The notes below the pieces were generated by a model. It saw nothing but the letters and a program-made list of their open reading frames with translations, searched no databases and was not told the origin of the DNA. The translations under genes were made by a program, and so were the position numbers. Shown one piece after another: positions 52,989 to 61,198 of a stretch of 64,000 bases of DNA; the stretch's first letter is position 1, and each line of letters starts with the position of its first letter. This DNA comes from Clostridium sp. (GTDB lineage: Bacteria > Bacillota > Clostridia > Clostridiales > Clostridiaceae): NCBI RefSeq assembly GCF_029267215.1, contig NZ_JARIDH010000071.1, positions 1 to 64,000 of the forward strand. Reading direction: 5' to 3'.

Positions 52989-55349
52989 TTATTTTGAGTC
53001 TATTAATTTACTATCTTTTTCTAACTTATGTTTAATTTCTAAAGTTGATGAAGCTATATATTTTAAAAAGTCTTTTTTATTAAGTGGTTTAGAGAAGTAG
53101 TAACCTTGAACAATATCAAATCCTAAGTTAGTAAACAACTGAAGGTCAGCATATGTTTCAACACCTTCAACAACAGAAGTTACATTAAGTTTTTTTGCTA
53201 GTATAGATATTGTTTCAATAACTGCAATTTTATTAGGTGTTCTAGCATCTATAACAAATTCTCTAGGTATTTTTAATTCATCAAAATAAATATTTGATAT
53301 TTGGCTTAATGAAGAATAGCCAGTACCAAAATCATCTATTGATATTGAAATACCATTTTCTCTAAGAAGTTCTATATTAGAAATAGTTTTCTTATTACTT
53401 TCTAAAGAAACATTTTCTAATATTTCACCAGTTATTAAATGCTTTGGAATTTTGTAAGATTTATAAATCTCAATTATTTTACAAATAGCATCATAGGATT
53501 TTAAAGTGTTTAGAGAAAGGTTTATACTACATTTAAACTTCAAACCTTTATCTAACAAATCACTTTGGAATTTACAGGCTTTTTCAAATACATACAAATC
53601 AAGAGAAGATATTTCTCCTAAGTTTTCAATTATAGGAACAAATTTTGAAGGTGATATTGTTCCCAAGGTATTATGCTTCCAACGTAAAAGAGTTTCAAAT
53701 CCTACAAGTTTTAATTCTTTAACAGAAATTTTGGGTTGGAATACCAAAGAAAATCTATTATTTTCAAGGTCAGATTTAAAATCTTTTTTCAATATATTTA
53801 TGTGTTCCAAATCAGTTTTTAAATTATCATCATACATAATAATTGAGTTATCATTAATATTTATTGTTTTAGCTCTCATTAAAGCATAATCAGCTTCTTG
53901 AATAATTAAATCAAGAGCAGTATTTGATTTATTTAATGAATACCCTATATTAAAATTAACATGTATAACATCTGAATTATATTTTATATTAATATTTTCG
54001 AAATTATCAAAGAACTTAAGTATAATATCAATTTGATTAAGTTTTGATACTAAGGCGAATCTATTACCGCTATATCTACAATAAAGAATATCTGAATCTA
54101 AGAAAGATTTAAGTTCTTTAAATTTATCAGATACTTCAATAAGAACCTTATCTCCTGCAATATGACCAAAAATATTATTTATATCCTTAAAGTTTCGTAT
54201 ATCTATAAAGAATAATGCGTAGTTATCTTTTCTAACTTCAAGTTTTTTCATAAAATAATTTCTACTATAGATATTTGTTAAATGGTCAATTTCATTTGCT
54301 TTTTTTACACTTCTTATAAGTTTTAAGTTATCTTTTCTTAAAATAATATCTCTAGACACTAAAAGTAACATAATAATTAATATTATAATTAAACTTTCAA
54401 GTCCATTTAAATCATTATTTATTATTGAAGATAAAACTATGTATATGGTAGCAAATGTTACTGGGAATATACATATAGTTAAGCTTATCCAAGAATTATT
54501 TATATTCATATAAGAATCATCAATTAGATTATCATTTATTTTATTTTCTTTTTCTAAAGTAGAGTAATATATGCTAAAGAGTATTAAAAGTGAGCATATA
54601 AAGTCTAGATTTATTCCTTGATATAAATAGTGATTGTAGAAAATATTGTTATTAAAATAAGAAATAATATAGTAATTTAAATTAGAAAAATAAAAATATA
54701 TTAAAAGCAATAAACTACTTTTTTTATCGTTTCTTAGGTAAATAGTCTTAACAAATAAAAGGATTATAAGAAACCCTTTTAAAAATATGAAAATACTATT
54801 CATCTTTAATAAAAATAAACCGCAAATTGAATTACCTAAAAAATAATATGATGCAGCAAAATACTTTGAATTTTCATAGATAATAAATGCAAATGGTATA
54901 AATATAAAAAAGGAATCTTTAAGTATATAGTCACGTAATAGCTTATATTTAAACATATCTTTTATTAATAGGTAAATCATTACACATATAGCTAATGATA
55001 AGACAATTAGCTTAATAATTTCTAAAGTTATTGTTTGATATACAGGAATTTTTAATATACCTGTTAATTTTACTATTAATATCAGTAATAGTTGAGAAGC
55101 TTGAAGCAATACAAAGGTTAGTCTAACTGTATTTAACAAACTTTTAGAAACTCTATGTCTAAATGAATATATAATGCAGACAATACTCTGAGATACCCAA
55201 AATGTGAAAGCAAAGGACCAACAAAGGTAGTCTGGCAGTAAAATCTGCTTAGTAAATATAGATATTAGAGTAATTCCTAGTACCAATAAGCTTAATATAA
55301 ATTGAAGAGTAAAAAATCGTCTTACTCTATAATAGTGGCATTCATTCAT
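52989..55349 (-). CDS. Membrane c-di-GMP phosphodiesterase with degenerate GGDEF domain
   Basis: A 786-residue protein. The first 345 residues have about nine hydrophobic helices; then a GGDEF-fold domain (about 355-505) whose active-site motif is SGNRF, so it should not make c-di-GMP; then an EAL domain (about 520-770). EAL catalytic residues are retained: ETLLRW, SINLSL, GEILEN, SIDDFGTGYSS, DELKIP, EGVET and QGYYFSKPL, so hydrolysis to pGpG is likely. ATG 55349 follows TTGGAGG by 6 nt; a TTG at 55361 is less likely. It is divergent from the J-protein/Hsp70 operon. Confidence 0.9.
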   Translation of the reverse strand: MNECHYYRVRRFFTLQFILSLLVLGITLISIFTKQILLPDYLCWSFAFTFWVSQSIVCIIYSFRHRVSKSLLNTVRLTFVLLQASQLLLILIVKLTGILKIPVYQTITLEIIKLIVLSLAICVMIYLLIKDMFKYKLLRDYILKDSFFIFIPFAFIIYENSKYFAASYYFLGNSICGLFLLKMNSIFIFLKGFLIILLFVKTIYLRNDKKSSLLLLIYFYFSNLNYYIISYFNNNIFYNHYLYQGINLDFICSLLILFSIYYSTLEKENKINDNLIDDSYMNINNSWISLTICIFPVTFATIYIVLSSIINNDLNGLESLIIILIIMLLLVSRDIILRKDNLKLIRSVKKANEIDHLTNIYSRNYFMKKLEVRKDNYALFFIDIRNFKDINNIFGHIAGDKVLIEVSDKFKELKSFLDSDILYCRYSGNRFALVSKLNQIDIILKFFDNFENINIKYNSDVIHVNFNIGYSLNKSNTALDLIIQEADYALMRAKTININDNSIIMYDDNLKTDLEHINILKKDFKSDLENNRFSLVFQPKISVKELKLVGFETLLRWKHNTLGTISPSKFVPIIENLGEISSLDLYVFEKACKFQSDLLDKGLKFKCSINLSLNTLKSYDAICKIIEIYKSYKIPKHLITGEILENVSLESNKKTISNIELLRENGISISIDDFGTGYSSLSQISNIYFDELKIPREFVIDARTPNKIAVIETISILAKKLNVTSVVEGVETYADLQLFTNLGFDIVQGYYFSKPLNKKDFLKYIASSTLEIKHKLEKDSKLIDSK

Positions 55350-55361
55350 AGAAACCTCCAA

Positions 55362-55659
55362 GATCTATTTCATATTTTTCGCAATAAAAGTTAACAATTC
55401 ATTAATAGTTTATTAAATTTAGGAAGTTTGTGTCAAATAGATAAAAGATAAATAAAGCTGAAATACCGATTTTATAAAGAGTATACTAAGTTTTAAAATA
55501 AATTATGTATACAAATGAATATTATGGATATTTATGAAATAAAGTTAAGATATAGAGATAAATTATGTTATTTAAATGTTATGAACATGAAAAATAAGAA
55601 CACCTTTTTAAAAATTTTAGATATATTTTGTTAGTTAAACATAAAATGGAGAGGATAGG
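55362..55659. other. Divergent region between the EAL gene and the Hsp70 operon
   Basis: Spacer of about 300 bp that must hold promoters for the phosphodiesterase and the J-protein operon. I see AT-rich sequence only, with no CIRCE-type repeat (TTAGCACTC) that would mark HrcA control of a classical dnaK operon. Confidence 0.6.
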
Positions 55660-56979
55660 ATGTTAGATTATTTTAAAGAGTTAGGGGTTAGTAGAGAAGC
55701 ATCTCAATATGAATTAAAAAATGCATATTTTAATATGACTAAGAAATATCCACCAGAGAAATATCCAAAGGAGTATAGGATTATCAGAGATGCATATGAA
55801 ACATTGAAAGATAAATCAAAAAGAGAAGAATACATTTTGGAAGTTTTTGATATAAATTCTAAGATGATTTTAGAAAAAGGAATAAGTCTAGCTAAGAATG
55901 AAAGATATGACTTAGCAATAGAAAATTTTGAGAAGGTATTAGAAAAATATCCAGATAATATAAAGGTTAAAAAAGATTTAGCAGTATGTTTAATAAAAGA
56001 GAACAATCATAATAAAGGTGCAAAGATATTAAAGGAACTAATCATAAGAGAACCTAATAATATTGAAAATTATAAGCTTTTAATTAATTCTTATGTTGAA
56101 AACAATGATATTAAAAGTTTAGAGGGAGTTTTAAAAAAAGGCATAAACTTAAAGAATACAGAAGTAGAGTTTTATATAAAACTTTATGAGATATATAGTG
56201 AAAGTGAGCTTAGAGATTATGAAAAAGCGATTAACATTTTAAAGGAAGGTATAGAAAATAAAAATATAGACTCTCAAAATTATAAGCTTTATTTAAGATT
56301 AATAGATATTTTAGATAAGTTAGATTGCAAGAATGACTTTAATGAGAGCTGTTCCTATCTAGGGAAATTTAAGCTAAAGGATAATTATGAAGAGGTTAGA
56401 GAATATATATTTAATCTGGCTTACAGAGTATTAAAAGAGTTTCATTTTAAGAATGGAATAAAACTTACTTCAACTTTATTAACCTTAATTGATGAAACAA
56501 AAGATGAGGAGTATTTAAATGAAATAATAAGTCTTAAAAAACTTTTTATAGAATTATATGAACTTAAGAATGATGAATCCATAGATAGAGCTTTAAAAAC
56601 ACCAATTTATTATATGGTTATAAATAAATTCTTACCTAAGGATAATGAGATTGAGGATGGATTTAAGAAAGCTTACAGCAGTTTTTTTAATAAAAATAAT
56701 TGTGAGAATTTAGATTTACTTGGTTCTGTAGCAAATATTAAAACTAATCACAAGGATATATATAGGGTTACTAAGGGATTTTGTAATGATGTTGTGAACA
56801 TATGTAGTAAACCTCAAAAGTCTAGTATAAAAAATAATAAGACTTTTAATATAAATTTAACTAATAAGGATAAAGGAAAGAAATCAGAAACTTCAAAGAA
56901 CTTTTATCTTAGGCAGAAGGAAGATGGAGTAGTTAGAAGTATCTTTAAAAAGGTATTAAGAGGAATAATGGATAAATAG
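55660..56979 (+). CDS. J-domain-like protein with TPR repeats and a degenerate HPD motif
   Basis: A 439-residue protein. Residues 1-65 follow the J-domain pattern (DYFKELGVSREASQYELKNA ... YRIIRDAYETLKDKSKREEY), but the essential HPD is replaced by P31-P32-E33 (KKYPPEKYP). Residues about 75-225 are TPR-type helices (FEKVLEKYPDNIKVKKDLA), then a helical region and a basic tail. A J-protein without HPD should not stimulate Hsp70 ATPase in the usual way; it may be a tethering or adaptor subunit. First gene of an operon with GrpE-like, Hsp70 and TPR proteins. Confidence 0.82.
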   Translation: MLDYFKELGVSREASQYELKNAYFNMTKKYPPEKYPKEYRIIRDAYETLKDKSKREEYILEVFDINSKMILEKGISLAKNERYDLAIENFEKVLEKYPDNIKVKKDLAVCLIKENNHNKGAKILKELIIREPNNIENYKLLINSYVENNDIKSLEGVLKKGINLKNTEVEFYIKLYEIYSESELRDYEKAINILKEGIENKNIDSQNYKLYLRLIDILDKLDCKNDFNESCSYLGKFKLKDNYEEVREYIFNLAYRVLKEFHFKNGIKLTSTLLTLIDETKDEEYLNEIISLKKLFIELYELKNDESIDRALKTPIYYMVINKFLPKDNEIEDGFKKAYSSFFNKNNCENLDLLGSVANIKTNHKDIYRVTKGFCNDVVNICSKPQKSSIKNNKTFNINLTNKDKGKKSETSKNFYLRQKEDGVVRSIFKKVLRGIMDK

Positions 56980-56994
56980 TGAGGGGGGACTGGT

Positions 56995-57609
56995 TTGAAC
57001 TATGAAGAAGAATTATTGAATATTTGCAAAAGAAAAAAGAATACTGAAATTTTTTTTGAGGAAAAAGGAGTTAAGGACCTTAAAAATTATATAAAAAGAA
57101 TTGCTATCCAAAATGAAAATTTAACTCAAGATTACATGGAAGAGATTTATAAAATATCAAACAAGATAGAAAAAATAAGTTTGTATATGCAAAGTAAAAT
57201 CGAGGATGAAGAAATAAGAGAGAGAAGAATAATTAAGGATCTTGAGGTTAGGGAAAAAAGATTTGTAAAAAGCTTAGTTAGTATTTTAGATAATATTAAA
57301 TATATTTATGACTTTAGTTTAAAAACTAATAATGAAATTCTAAGTGAAGACATGGGTAGTTTGTTTAACATAGTAAAAAAATCAATGGTAAATGTAGATA
57401 TACTCCTTATTGATGGAATGGAAAACTTTTTTGATGAAAGCTTACATGAATGTGTAGGTACTATTTGGGACAACGAAAGAAAAGATTATGAAATAGCAGA
57501 AGTTTTAAAGGTGGGATACATATATAAAGGAAAGATTGAGAGGAGTGCTCAAGTAGTAGTAGTTAAAAATAAGGAGGATATAGTAGATGGGAAAAATAAT
57601 AGGTATTGA
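56995..57609 (+). CDS. GrpE-like nucleotide exchange factor (divergent)
   Basis: A 204-residue protein. Residues about 30-80 form a charged coiled coil, followed by helices, and the C-terminal 45 residues give a GrpE-type beta domain, with GTIWDNERKDYEIAEVLKVG and GKIERSAQVVVVKN aligned with the family ending EVLQKGY...RPAMV. It overlaps the Hsp70 gene by 23 bp, which supports the assignment. The start is TTG 56995 after GGGGGG. The rest is too diverged for certainty. Confidence 0.75.
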   Translation: MNYEEELLNICKRKKNTEIFFEEKGVKDLKNYIKRIAIQNENLTQDYMEEIYKISNKIEKISLYMQSKIEDEEIRERRIIKDLEVREKRFVKSLVSILDNIKYIYDFSLKTNNEILSEDMGSLFNIVKKSMVNVDILLIDGMENFFDESLHECVGTIWDNERKDYEIAEVLKVGYIYKGKIERSAQVVVVKNKEDIVDGKNNRY

Positions 57610-59314
57610 TTTAGGAACAACTACTTCAGAAATTGCTTATGTTAAAGATGGTAAGCCTTGTATTATAAGGAATATAGAAGAAGGGGATGAGCATGTAATT
57701 CCTTCTGTTGTTTCTATTGATGGAGAGGAGATTAAGGTTGGAAAAAAAGCAAAGAATCAATTGCTTTTAAAGCCTGAATTTACTGTTTCAGAAGTTAAAA
57801 GGATTATGGGAACTGATGAAATTATAAATATTCAAGGAAAGGAATATAAGCCTGAAGAAATATCAGCATTTATTCTCAAAAAATTAAAGGAAGTTGCAGA
57901 GTATTTTTTAGGAGAAGAGGTTTTAGAGGCTGTAATCACAGTGCCAGCAAATTTTAATGATATTCAGAGAAAAGCCACTAAAAATGCAGGTGAAATTGCT
58001 GGATTTAAGGTTGAAAGAATTATAAATGAGCCTACAGCAGCTGCCATGGCTTATGGAGTCGATAACATAGATAAGAATGGAAATATTCTTGTTTATGATT
58101 TTGGTGGAGGAACATTTGACGTAACAATTTTAGAAATGTTTAATGGCGTTTTAGATGTTAAGGTTAGTAGAGGAAATAATTATTTAGGTGGAAAAGATAT
58201 AGATAATAAAATCATAGATTATGTTGTTTCAGAGTTTGAAAAATCCTCTGGAATAAAGTTAGATTCTTCAGATAGTAGAACTTTGGCAAGACTTAAGGAG
58301 GGGGTAGAAGAGGCTAAAAAATCTTTATCAAGTTCAAAGATGGCTGAAATTGTTCTTCCTTATATAGGGATAGATAGAGATGGAAATCCTATAAATTTAG
58401 AAATGGTTTTAACTAGAGATGAGTTTGAAGAGAATGTAAAAGATATTATAGAGTCTACTGAACTAATAGTAAATGAAGCTTTAGAGGATGCTAAGCTTAT
58501 TGATGATGAAATAGATATTGTTTTATTAGTTGGAGGATCAAGTAGAATTCCTTATGTAAGAAATATGCTTGAGAAAAGATTTAAAGGAAAAATAGCAAGG
58601 GGGGTTAACCCTGACGAGGCTGTTGCATTAGGGGCTTCTGTACAGGCTGCTATAAAAAATGATATTCCAGTTGGAAAAAAAGGGTCAATAATTGTCACTG
58701 ATACTTGTAATTACACATTAGGGGTGGCATTAAAAGGTGGTATATTTGATCCAATTATAGAGAGAGATTCAAAACTCCCTGCCAATACAACTAAAAGATA
58801 TTGTACTGTGGTAGATAATCAAACTGAAGTTTTAGTTAGTGTATATGAGGGAGAAAGCAGATATATAAATGATAATACTTTAATTGATGAATTTATTTTA
58901 TCAGGAATACCAAAGGCAGAAACTGCAAAAGAGAAGATTGATATAACTTTTACTTATGATTTAAATGGAATTTTAAATGTTTCAGCAGAGATACTATCAA
59001 CAGGGGAAGAAATTTCTAAAATTATGTCTACAAAAGGTCTTTCTAAGGAAGAGGTTCAAGACCTTAAAGAAGTTGTTACAAAGAATGAAAATAAAAATGA
59101 TTTAGTTCCTTGGAAGTCAGCAAATCTTTTTAGATTAGTTGAACCAAATTTCAGACTTGCAGAAAGAAAGATACCAATGCTTCCAAGTTCAGATAGAGAA
59201 AAGCTTCAAGAAATAATGACAGACATGAAGGAGGCTATTATAGATAATGATAAGATGGCTTTAATGAAATTAGATGAGGAATTAACAGATTTCTTATTTG
59301 ATTTTGTTAACTAA
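57587..59314 (+). CDS. Hsp70-family chaperone (specialised DnaK paralogue)
   Basis: A 575-residue Hsp70. The ATPase domain is complete: IGIDLGTTTSEIAYV, VPANFNDIQR, NEPTAAAMAYG, YDFGGGTFDVT and LLVGGSSRIPYVR. A substrate-binding beta domain follows (about 370-500, NYTLGVALKGG). The C-terminal lid is short and unlike DnaK (WKSANLFRLVEPNFR), and the EEVD-like or charged tail is missing. Length is about 35 residues less than housekeeping DnaK. AAGGAGG is 9 nt upstream, inside the GrpE-like gene. The operon with degenerate J-protein and GrpE-like protein suggests a dedicated client rather than general stress service. Confidence 0.92.
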   Translation: MGKIIGIDLGTTTSEIAYVKDGKPCIIRNIEEGDEHVIPSVVSIDGEEIKVGKKAKNQLLLKPEFTVSEVKRIMGTDEIINIQGKEYKPEEISAFILKKLKEVAEYFLGEEVLEAVITVPANFNDIQRKATKNAGEIAGFKVERIINEPTAAAMAYGVDNIDKNGNILVYDFGGGTFDVTILEMFNGVLDVKVSRGNNYLGGKDIDNKIIDYVVSEFEKSSGIKLDSSDSRTLARLKEGVEEAKKSLSSSKMAEIVLPYIGIDRDGNPINLEMVLTRDEFEENVKDIIESTELIVNEALEDAKLIDDEIDIVLLVGGSSRIPYVRNMLEKRFKGKIARGVNPDEAVALGASVQAAIKNDIPVGKKGSIIVTDTCNYTLGVALKGGIFDPIIERDSKLPANTTKRYCTVVDNQTEVLVSVYEGESRYINDNTLIDEFILSGIPKAETAKEKIDITFTYDLNGILNVSAEILSTGEEISKIMSTKGLSKEEVQDLKEVVTKNENKNDLVPWKSANLFRLVEPNFRLAERKIPMLPSSDREKLQEIMTDMKEAIIDNDKMALMKLDEELTDFLFDFVN

Positions 59315-59331
59315 GTTTGGTGAAGTTTTAT

Positions 59332-60042
59332 ATGGATATTAGAGAAGAAAATTTAAATCTGATATATGAAAAGGCTTTAGAATTAATTGAAAATAAAAGA
59401 TTAAGCGAAGGAAGAGAGTTATTAGAAAAAATATATATATCAGGTAATAGAAATGTAGATGGGTTAAATATTTTAGGAGTAATAAGCTGTTTATACTGCG
59501 AATTTGAAGAGGCTAAAAAATATTGGAAGGAAAGTATAGAACTTGGTGATGAGTATAATGAGGCTTATTTATTTTTAGATGACATAAATAGTTCTGATTT
59601 TGAAAGTTTAAAAGATAAATATAAAAAGTCCATAGAACTTATAGAAAATGAAAATTATGAAGAGGCAATAAAAATAATTGAGAATATAGAAGAGGAAAGA
59701 AAGGAGTTTTTAGAAACTAAAGAGATATTAAGTTTATTATATATGCTAAAGAATAAACAAGCATTAGCTTTAAGTAAGATTAAACTAGCCTTAGATAAGG
59801 ATGTTAGCAATATAAAGTTTAAAAGCATATATGAGAATATTAAAAATAACATTATTTCTAAAGAGGAGAAAAATGGAAGTTTAGATTATGACTTAGCTTT
59901 AAACTTTACTTTTTCTGAGGTTATTTTAAACTTAATAATGATTTTAAACTATAAAATTAATGAGGTGTATGAGGAAGAAATTAAGCTTCAAAATGAAAAA
60001 ATATATGAATTAGAAAAAAGGTTAGAATTAAAAGAAATTTAA
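59332..60042 (+). CDS. TPR-like helical protein of the Hsp70 operon
   Basis: A 236-residue soluble protein with about four TPR-like helix pairs in residues 1-165 (YEKALELIENKRLSEGRELLEK; AKKYWKESIELGDEYNEAYLF-type) and a C-terminal charged helix. ATG 59332 follows GGTGAAG by 6 nt; TTG 59317 and GTG 59320 are in frame but have no SD. It starts 17 nt after Hsp70 and ends the operon. TPR modules commonly hold chaperone partners, so it may be a client adaptor. Confidence 0.8.
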   Translation: MDIREENLNLIYEKALELIENKRLSEGRELLEKIYISGNRNVDGLNILGVISCLYCEFEEAKKYWKESIELGDEYNEAYLFLDDINSSDFESLKDKYKKSIELIENENYEEAIKIIENIEEERKEFLETKEILSLLYMLKNKQALALSKIKLALDKDVSNIKFKSIYENIKNNIISKEEKNGSLDYDLALNFTFSEVILNLIMILNYKINEVYEEEIKLQNEKIYELEKRLELKEI

Positions 60043-60072
60043 TAATATGTTTTTAAATACTATAAGATTAAC

Positions 60073-60119
60073 TCCTATTATTTAGTTATAATATGTAATT
60101 AAGTAATAGGAATTTTTTT
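60073..60119 (+). terminator. Terminator of the J-protein/Hsp70 operon
   Basis: TCCTATTATTTA (60073-60084) pairs with TAAGTAATAGGA (60100-60111), one G-U, followed by seven T. Confidence 0.88.
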
Positions 60120-60151
60120 GAAAAAATTATAGGGGGAAAGGATGGTGGCAT

Positions 60152-61057
60152 ATGAATAAAAAAAAGACTATAAAGACAATATTTTTGGTATTATTTTTTC
60201 TTTTAATAGGATCAATAGCTCTTGGAATGTGGGGAGCAGTAGCTTTTTTAGATAAAGTTGAAAAAGTAGAAATAAATAAAGATAACCTAGATGCTAATAA
60301 AGAAGTAAGCAAAGATATTATAAACTTAGCTTTATTTGGAATAGATAAAGAAGGGGGACAAGGTAGATCAGATTCAATAATGATTTTAACCATAGATGAA
60401 ATTCATAATAAGCTTAAATTAACATCCATAATGAGAGATTCATATGTTGAGATATCTGGTAGAAATGGAAAGGATAAAATAAATCATGCTTATGCATTTG
60501 GTGGCCCAGAACTTGCAATAAAAACATTAAATAATAATTTTGGACTTAATATAAAAGATTTCATTGCTGTAAATATGGATTCACTTCCTGTTATTATAGA
60601 TAAATTAGGTGGGGTTGATATTAAAGTTGAGGATGATGAGTTAGGCTTAATAGAGGGGATTGATTCTAATGGAGTTCATAATTTAACTGGTAAACAAGCT
60701 TTAGATTATGCAAGAATTAGATATACTGATGGTGGAGATAGTAGAAGAACCTTTAGGCAAAGGAATATATTAAATTCTATTTTTGAGAAACTTAAATTTA
60801 CATCAATTGATGAATACCCAGGATTAATAAGTGAAATTTTACCCTATATTCAAACAAGTTTAAATAATAAAGATATGTTATCCTTAGTAACTAAGTTTGC
60901 AGAATTAATTCCTAGTGGATTAGAACAGCAAAGATTCCCTAGAGATAAGGATATGAAAAATATAACTATTAATGGAATATATTACTTGGATTTTGATAAT
61001 TCAACTGTAAGAAGTGAGATTGAAAGTTATATATTTGAAGATAAATTAGAAAAATGA
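60152..61057 (+). CDS. LytR-CpsA-Psr (LCP) family glycopolymer ligase
   Basis: A 301-residue membrane-anchored protein (helix about 9-30) with an extracellular LCP domain. Family arginines and acidic residues are in QGRSDSIMILTI, SIMRDSYVEI and DYARIRYTDGGDSRRTFRQR. LCP enzymes transfer teichoic acid or capsule from a lipid carrier to peptidoglycan. The ATG at 60152 overlaps a tiny five-codon frame starting at 60141 (MVAYE), immediately after GGGGGAAAGG, which might tune its translation. The following genes have polysaccharide roles too. Confidence 0.92.
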   Translation: MNKKKTIKTIFLVLFFLLIGSIALGMWGAVAFLDKVEKVEINKDNLDANKEVSKDIINLALFGIDKEGGQGRSDSIMILTIDEIHNKLKLTSIMRDSYVEISGRNGKDKINHAYAFGGPELAIKTLNNNFGLNIKDFIAVNMDSLPVIIDKLGGVDIKVEDDELGLIEGIDSNGVHNLTGKQALDYARIRYTDGGDSRRTFRQRNILNSIFEKLKFTSIDEYPGLISEILPYIQTSLNNKDMLSLVTKFAELIPSGLEQQRFPRDKDMKNITINGIYYLDFDNSTVRSEIESYIFEDKLEK

Positions 61058-61086
61058 GGATTTCTTAAAAGAAATCCTTATTTTTT
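61057..61086 (+). terminator. Terminator of the LCP gene
   Basis: AGGATTTCTT (61057-61066) pairs with AAGAAATCCT (61069-61078), followed by TTTTTT at 61081-61086. Confidence 0.85.
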
Positions 61087-61198
61087 GACAATTAATATTT
61101 AAAAATATTAAATATTTGAGAATGATATATTAATTCTATTAATGTTATGGTAAAATATTCATATGAATTTGTAGAATTTAGTAACTAAGGGTGATTAA

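Noticed and set aside
55660..59314. Housekeeping hrcA-grpE-dnaK-dnaJ heat-shock operon
   Set aside because: No hrcA gene or CIRCE repeat, the gene order is different, the J-protein lacks HPD, and Hsp70 has an atypical lid.
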